A DNA stretch of 64,000 bases from Desulfosporosinus acidiphilus SJ4. GTDB lineage: Bacteria; Bacillota; Desulfitobacteriia; Desulfitobacteriales; Desulfitobacteriaceae. Numbering within the stretch: position 1 is the first letter of the stretch; the number at the start of each line of letters is the position of its first letter. The stretch lies in assembly GCF_000255115.2 (NCBI RefSeq), contig NC_018068.1, positions 4,373,977-4,437,976 of the forward strand. Reading direction: 5' to 3'. Under the pieces are notes generated by a model that did not search any database, had not been told where the DNA came from, and was given only the letters and a program-made list of their open reading frames with translations. A program made the position numbers and the translations under genes. Below, one piece after another: positions 59,457 to 64,000 of this stretch.

Positions 59457-60176
59457 TTAATGTGCTCTTTGCCGTTTATGCTTTCTCTTGCTTTCATTAG
59501 GATCTTCAGACCCATGATAATAGTAGTAATAATAATATTCGCTGGTTTTTAAATCTGCTTTATTAAGAACTGCTCCTAAAATCTTTGCTCCAACTTTATC
59601 TAATTGTTCCTTCGCACGCTGAGCATAATCCTTGTTTACTTCACCGGAAGCCAAAATTAGGATGACTCCATCGACTTCCTGTGCCAAAATGGAGGCATCT
59701 GTTACCGCCACCACAGGCGGAGTATCGATAAGGACCATATCAAATTGTTCACTGGCTTCTTCAATGAGTCGTTTCATTCGTTTTGAACCGACCAGTTCCG
59801 CCGGATTCGGGGGGATTGGCCCTCCGGTGATGACTCTTAAGCCCGAAACACTCGTTTCCCTGGCATAATTAATATAGTCTTGATCCTGAACTAAGGCCAC
59901 GGATAAACCTTCAACATTCGGCAGTCCAAAAAGCTTATGCTGTGTCGGATTACGCAGGTCCGCATCCACTACCAGAACAGTTTTTCCTGTTTGAGCGATG
60001 CTGACAGCCAGATTAGCAACCGTCGAAGATTTCCCTTCCTGCGGGCCTGCACTTGTCACCATAATCTTCTTAGTCTGGGAATCCACGCTTGTGAACTGAA
60101 CATTCGTGCGCAGTGTGCGAAAGGCTTCTGAGACCGGTGATTTCGATTGCTCTAATGTAATTAATGAATGCTTCAA
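59457..60176 (-). CDS. ywqD: CpsD/YwqD-type tyrosine kinase
   Basis: 239 residues. SAGPQEGKSSTVANLA (Walker A), VLVVDADLRNP (Walker A') and MVLIDTPPVV (Walker B) are BY-kinase motifs; SEAFRTLRTNVQF is the usual start. The C-terminus has seven Tyr in a row, then a basic tail; these are the autophosphorylation sites. It needs the CpsC-type protein encoded 15 bases upstream. Confidence 0.95.
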   Translation of the reverse strand: MKHSLITLEQSKSPVSEAFRTLRTNVQFTSVDSQTKKIMVTSAGPQEGKSSTVANLAVSIAQTGKTVLVVDADLRNPTQHKLFGLPNVEGLSVALVQDQDYINYARETSVSGLRVITGGPIPPNPAELVGSKRMKRLIEEASEQFDMVLIDTPPVVAVTDASILAQEVDGVILILASGEVNKDYAQRAKEQLDKVGAKILGAVLNKADLKTSEYYYYYYYHGSEDPNESKRKHKRQRAH

Positions 60177-60191
60177 TGAAATCTTCCTCTC

Positions 60192-60890
60192 TTATGCCTG
60201 TTTTCCGATCTCATAGTTCGGTATGACTCCTAAAACCGGTATTCCCAAAAGAGTTTCCACGTCATTTGAAGTTTTTATTGTGTTATCCAAATACTCCAAC
60301 AGAAAAGCAAGGCCCACAGCTGCCATCAAGCCCACTACAAAACCAATTAAGATATTGAGCTTTTTATTGGGTTTAACAGGGGCATCCGGGGTCTCAGCTT
60401 TATCAACAATACTGACGCTGTCTACCTTTTTTATCTCAATTACTGCTTTAGAAAATTCCTTAGCCATGGTATTGGCTATGGAGGCGGCCAATTTAGGATC
60501 GTTATTGCTTACTTTTATTTCTAAAATCTCCGTTGTCTTCACTTGGTCAACCGTGATGAGCTTATCAAGTGCCTCTACGGTCAGCGGCAGGTCTAAATCT
60601 TTAATAACTTGTTCCTCCACGGTTCTGCTTTGAGCAATAGTGGCATAGGTCTTGGCCAATTGCTGATTGGCCAGCAGGACATTATTGTCCAGCATTTGGG
60701 CTGCCGCTTGCCCTTCTTCAGTGGCTTTCTTGCCGACGATCAAGGTCGTAGACGCCTCATAAGAAGGCTTGAGAATAAAAAAGCTTATGACTCCGCTTGT
60801 GATTGCTGCAATGAGAGGTATTGCCACTATGATTAACCATCGTTTGCCCAGCACTTCTAAGTACTGCCGTAAATCAATTTCCTCTTCCAT
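60192..60890 (-). CDS. ywqC: CpsC/YwqC-type chain-length regulator and kinase activator
   Basis: 232 residues. Two spans (IIVAIPLIAAITSGVISFFIL near residue 20 and ILIGFVVGLMAAVGLAFLLEY near 190) enclose an extracytoplasmic Wzz domain with YEASTTLIVGKK and PDAPVKPNKKLN. The cytoplasmic tail (VETLLGIPVLGVIPNYE) contacts the kinase. ATG 60890 follows GGAGG. It is first in the operon. Confidence 0.94.
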   Translation of the reverse strand: MEEEIDLRQYLEVLGKRWLIIVAIPLIAAITSGVISFFILKPSYEASTTLIVGKKATEEGQAAAQMLDNNVLLANQQLAKTYATIAQSRTVEEQVIKDLDLPLTVEALDKLITVDQVKTTEILEIKVSNNDPKLAASIANTMAKEFSKAVIEIKKVDSVSIVDKAETPDAPVKPNKKLNILIGFVVGLMAAVGLAFLLEYLDNTIKTSNDVETLLGIPVLGVIPNYEIGKQA

Positions 60891-60974
60891 TGTCAACCTC
60901 CCATATCTGTCTTTGTAAACTTGTCCAAAATTTAGTATTCGCGATCAGTCTTAATATTCCTTCAGATTACTTTT

Positions 60975-61002
60975 CTAATATTCCGGTATATTGCCATATC
61001 AA
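60975..61002 (-). promoter_or_regulatory. Candidate promoter of the cps trio
   Basis: TTGATA and TATTAG on the minus strand, 16 bases apart, 85 bases before the ywqC-like start. A CCAAAGC/GCTTTGG hairpin at 61071-61099 between the two operons lacks a T-run. Confidence 0.4.
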
Positions 61003-61120
61003 CCTAATGAGTCCAAACATACAATTCGTTACTTTATGAAAGTTATATTTAACTAAAATGCATGGCAATTCCAAAGCCGCAGTATGCCTACAGCTTTGGA
61101 GCAAATAGCCATTGCTGGGA

Positions 61121-62674
61121 TCATTTAAATTTCAAGGTTACCGTCAAGGTCCCGGCAGAAACTCCATCTTTCAAAAGCTGTCCGGTCAGGGTTTTCGTTG
61201 TATAAACTGCTCTGAATTCCCCTAAATTAACTTCTGTCTGAATTTGTCCGCCTGTAATTAAATCCCCAACCGTAACATCCTTCTGTACATTAGCTGTCAA
61301 AGGGATATTCTGAGTTTTATCCAGTAACTTAAACTGAAGAGTGCAATCCTGATCTGCGGTTAAGCTAAAACCAAGCACTTTTACAGAATCATCCAACCCG
61401 GAAAGATCAATCGTCGTCCCATTTTTAAACGGTCCCAAGAAATTGGCCGGATTGGTGTTGACTCGAAGATTGCCTACCGTGACCTTGCTCGGATTAGTAG
61501 GAGATGTAGGTGTCGATGGTGCTGAAGGAACTGACGGAACCGATGCAGCCACGCCTCCAACGCCTCCGGTCGATACAGGCGTCTGGGCGGGAGCGTTCCC
61601 CGAAGAAGGTGATGATGACTTCCCCCCTCCACTGACAGTAGATAAAGACGCCAATACTCCGTCGGGAACAACGAACGTTCCGCCAAGTGCTACAATATTT
61701 TGCAAGTGATTCTGTATCAGGAATTCCTGCATAGGGGCCGGCCATTCTTTTTGACTTAAAAGGATCGGAGAATCGCTGAGAGAAGCCAGTGACACTCCAG
61801 CCAAGGCATCGACAAAAGTATCTCCGTTTGCTATATAAACCTTATCAAAATGTAGGTCACCGGCAAATCCCTTCAGCACTTCCAGGTTCGTATCAAATTT
61901 CGTTTCTCCGGAAAAGCGATGAACCGTTCCCGGAAGCCCCCCCATAATTGAATTTCCTACAACAGCCGTTCCGCCGATGACATAGGAATCTGTAACGCCT
62001 TGGAGATTGCTCATAACATCCTTGATTGACGGAGGCAGAGTATCGCGTGTCGTTGCTAAAATAGGAATTCCCTGAGCAGCGGCGATGGAGGAAACGGACA
62101 AGGCATCTGCCGGAGCCATCCAGCCGGCGGCAACGATCACCTTCGTAACCTTAGCCCCCTGAGCTATCATTTCCTTAGCAATGTTGGCAGAGGTTTCATA
62201 TTGATCATTTCCCCCAAGTAAAACAGGAGTGATCCCCAGCTCTTTGATTTCTTCAATCACCGAGGGTTTAATTACTGCTGTCCCACTGGTAATGTATATC
62301 TTCTTCGGTTTAAGGCGCTGCAGTTCAATTTTGGTAAATGAGTTCAACGTTTGCCCGTTATCCGTTAACAGAATGGGAGCTTTTAATTGAGCCGCCAAAG
62401 GACCCGCCGAGAGTGCATCAACAAGGGCCTTGCTTATTCCCGAAGAGAGAACAATGTTATCCGCCGTTCCTGTCCAGCCTTTCTCAGCGATGAGCGCAGC
62501 TGTCTGGTATTGATCAACTCCGCCAATCCTGGACACATTACTAGTTACTGTCTTCGTAGTGGACGGGGTACTCGTCGTGTCAGCTTTTGCGGTTACCGGC
62601 GTTAGAAGTGCGGATAAGACAACAATCCCTGCCATACAACCCCGTATCAACTTCCGTTTTATCCTTTGAGGCAT
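61121..62674 (-). CDS. Secreted CWB2 cell-wall-binding protein
   Basis: 517 residues. A signal peptide (GCMAGIVVLSALLTPVTAKA) precedes three CWB2 repeats (about residues 48-345) of the form RIGGVDQYQTAALIAEKGW, LLGGNDQYETSANIAKEM and RFSGETKFDTNLEVLKGF, each with DALSxxPLAA-like and YITSGTAVI/YVIGGTAVV strands. A Ser/Pro/Thr-rich linker follows, then a beta-rich domain of about 120 residues. CWB2 repeats bind the anionic wall polymer non-covalently. AGGAGG precedes ATG 62674. Confidence 0.93.
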   Translation of the reverse strand: MPQRIKRKLIRGCMAGIVVLSALLTPVTAKADTTSTPSTTKTVTSNVSRIGGVDQYQTAALIAEKGWTGTADNIVLSSGISKALVDALSAGPLAAQLKAPILLTDNGQTLNSFTKIELQRLKPKKIYITSGTAVIKPSVIEEIKELGITPVLLGGNDQYETSANIAKEMIAQGAKVTKVIVAAGWMAPADALSVSSIAAAQGIPILATTRDTLPPSIKDVMSNLQGVTDSYVIGGTAVVGNSIMGGLPGTVHRFSGETKFDTNLEVLKGFAGDLHFDKVYIANGDTFVDALAGVSLASLSDSPILLSQKEWPAPMQEFLIQNHLQNIVALGGTFVVPDGVLASLSTVSGGGKSSSPSSGNAPAQTPVSTGGVGGVAASVPSVPSAPSTPTSPTNPSKVTVGNLRVNTNPANFLGPFKNGTTIDLSGLDDSVKVLGFSLTADQDCTLQFKLLDKTQNIPLTANVQKDVTVGDLITGGQIQTEVNLGEFRAVYTTKTLTGQLLKDGVSAGTLTVTLKFK

Positions 62675-62722
62675 TTAATTTGGACCTCCTCTTATCATTT
62701 TAAGTCATGAATGCTTTGCTTG

Positions 62723-62765
62723 AAAAAAACGAACTCTCTGCGGTTAAATCATGCAAGAGAGGGTT
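62723..62765 (-). terminator. Hairpin with T-run in the CWB2 leader
   Basis: AACCCTCTC-TTGC pairs with GCA-GAGAGTT and TTTTTTT follows on the minus strand, 50 bases before the CWB2 start. It may be the second terminator of the gene upstream or an attenuator of this one. Confidence 0.6.
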
Positions 62766-62817
62766 ATTTAGTTAATAGCCCGGATCGAAATAATCAATTT
62801 GGAGTTTTCAAACTTAG

Positions 62818-62847
62818 AAGAACCCGCTGCTTTTCTAGCGGGTTCTT
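62818..62847 (-). terminator. Terminator of the surface-protein gene
   Basis: AAGAACCCGCT and AGCGGGTTCTT pair around an eight-base loop, 65 bases after the stop codon. The T-tract is short. Confidence 0.6.
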
Positions 62848-62911
62848 CCCCAGGAAAAACTCTTTGTTCAAGCCAATCCTAAGAACTTAACTTCTCCATC
62901 CTACTGGTATA

Positions 62912-64000
62912 TTAGGACTTAACAACGGTATACGTCGTAGTGGTTTGGTTGGCATTAGATAAGGACAGTGTCACTGTATTGGGACTTGTCATTACTAATT
63001 CCAGCAGAGCTCCGTAATCAATTGTGTTGCTGAGATTCGTGGATAAAGCCACTTGGTAGATAACGGCACAATCCAGGTAAACAAGGTCTTTATTGGCTGA
63101 TGGTAAACTGTCCACAGAGGTGAACAGAGCTGTAAAGTTTATGGCTGTGTATACAGCCCCTTTATTTGGGGAGGTACGCAAGACACTAAACAGTTGTTGA
63201 AAATCAAGATTGCTGAAGAACGCATTCATTTGATTTGAGCTGCTCAGCGTCGCGACAGCGGTTGCCGAGGTTGAGGAAGACAACAATTGGGCGGCGGTTA
63301 CACCTGTGGGAGTCGGCAAGGCATTTAAGGCATTATCAATAATTGAACTGATACTTGTCTGGGTATTCACATCAGCCGCTGCATATATTCCCGGTAGATT
63401 TAGAGCCTGATAAAATGAATTTGCTGCGCTTGTATTTTTCCCTTGACTCATAATATCAGCCAGCGCATTATACACTTTTTGTTTATCCGTTGTTGATAAG
63501 CCTTGAGCTGCAGTCAGAAGCGCCTGGAAATTTACTGCACTAAAAATTTGAGAGCTGGTGATTTGTGAGGCTTTTAAGGCCTTAAGAGTATCAATCAGGT
63601 TCAGATCGGAAGCATTGCTCACTGAAAGGATATCGTTGCCTGCGGATTTCGATAGGTTCCAGGACCCAAGATTATATTGGGTACCATTTCTCGTCACTGT
63701 AATTTTCATCGTTGAATTTTGATCCACGGATATAATTGGTTCTTTAAAAGCTCCTGAGGCGATCGTTATCTGAGTTCCGCTGACAGTGGCAGCAGATCCT
63801 CCGGTGACACCACTGATAATAGACGTTACTTTTGGTGCCGGCGTCGTCACGGTTTGACCTCCCGGAACACTCTGCCCGCCTACTGAGGCACTGCCGGCCG
63901 AATTCGAAACAGTCGTTGAAACGGGAGATTGTTCGATGGTCGTTCCGCTGGCATTAACCGTCACGTTCTGGATAGCCCCCGAACCGGTGACACCGGTAGC
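62912..64000 (-). CDS. Large surface protein, C-terminal part (5' end outside window)
   Basis: The frame stays open to the right edge, so the start is outside. The visible 362 residues begin VTGSGAIQNVTVNASGTTIEQSPVSTTVS, a Ser/Thr/Val-rich beta-type region, then PAPKVTSIISGVTGGSAATVSGTQITIASGAFKEPI, followed by a helical domain with three similar FxxLLTxxxxLSxxDKxxVYNAL-like segments (FQALLTAAQGLSTTDKQKVYNAL, FQQLFSVLRTSPNKGAVYTAI, FTALFTSVDSLPSANKDLVYLD). Few Lys, no Trp cluster, one Cys: an extracellular protein. No family is recognised. Confidence 0.7.
   Translation of the reverse strand, partial: ATGVTGSGAIQNVTVNASGTTIEQSPVSTTVSNSAGSASVGGQSVPGGQTVTTPAPKVTSIISGVTGGSAATVSGTQITIASGAFKEPIISVDQNSTMKITVTRNGTQYNLGSWNLSKSAGNDILSVSNASDLNLIDTLKALKASQITSSQIFSAVNFQALLTAAQGLSTTDKQKVYNALADIMSQGKNTSAANSFYQALNLPGIYAAADVNTQTSISSIIDNALNALPTPTGVTAAQLLSSSTSATAVATLSSSNQMNAFFSNLDFQQLFSVLRTSPNKGAVYTAINFTALFTSVDSLPSANKDLVYLDCAVIYQVALSTNLSNTIDYGALLELVMTSPNTVTLSLSNANQTTTTYTVVKS

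Noticed and set aside
1-64000. CRISPR array, rRNA or tRNA genes
   Set aside because: I saw no regularly spaced direct repeats of CRISPR type and no recognisable rRNA or tRNA sequence. A tRNAscan and CRISPR search would settle it.

Overview
The window looks like the chromosome of a spore-forming, low-to-medium GC clostridial Firmicute, most like Desulfosporosinus or Desulfitobacterium (Peptococcaceae). The support is strong AGGAGG-type ribosome binding sites, the order rplU-prp-rpmA-spo0B-obg with an N-terminally extended L27, a DUF1659/DUF2922 pair, a DUF134 regulator and CWB2 wall-binding repeats. The genus is an inference from gene content; no 16S gene is present.

Region 1-3.5 kb holds small plus-strand genes: the end of a polysaccharide deacetylase, a DUF1003 membrane protein, a TauE/SafE permease, a CarD-type regulator and a zinc-ribbon protein. 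Region 3.5-9.4 kb is a minus-strand histidine/urocanate degradation cluster (hutU, fchA, ftcD, hutI, no hutH). It is interrupted between hutU and fchA by 2.4 tandem copies of a 238-bp element that folds as a three-way junction with compensatory changes between copies. Region 9.7-17 kb has a secreted SGNH hydrolase, yhbY, a MacA/MacB-like adaptor and permease without an ATPase, and the ribosome/sporulation operon. Region 17-21.2 kb is an efflux operon (lipoprotein adaptor, short EmrA, EmrB, terminal MarR). Region 21.2-24.6 kb has small genes and a divergent pair, DUF134 and CoA-disulfide reductase-rhodanese, separated by a perfect 16-bp inverted repeat.

Region 24.7-39.9 kb is an accessory island: two nucleotidyltransferase/HEPN-type modules with the same palindromic promoter-operator, a cyclic-di-GMP-I riboswitch in front of a 50-residue secreted protein, Xre regulators with twin operators, dprA and comM, a REP-associated transposase (RAYT) with a family of about 75-bp REP-like palindromes, a broken toxin-antitoxin pair, a decayed IS1182-like element and a truncated IS66-like element.

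Region 39.9-64 kb is a minus-strand surface-polysaccharide cluster. It has a CpsC/CpsD/CpsB phosphoregulatory trio, a priming glycosyltransferase, rfbABDC for dTDP-L-rhamnose, a DUF1972 rhamnosyltransferase, five other glycosyltransferase-type or polymerase genes, a MurJ-like flippase, and a set pointing to sulfation: a CysN-CysC fusion for PAPS, a CysQ-like PAP phosphatase (frameshifted) and a PAPS-type sulfotransferase. A Wzx stub and a chimeric guanylyltransferase/sugar-transferase remnant show recent rearrangement. A CWB2 protein and a partial large surface protein follow at the right edge.
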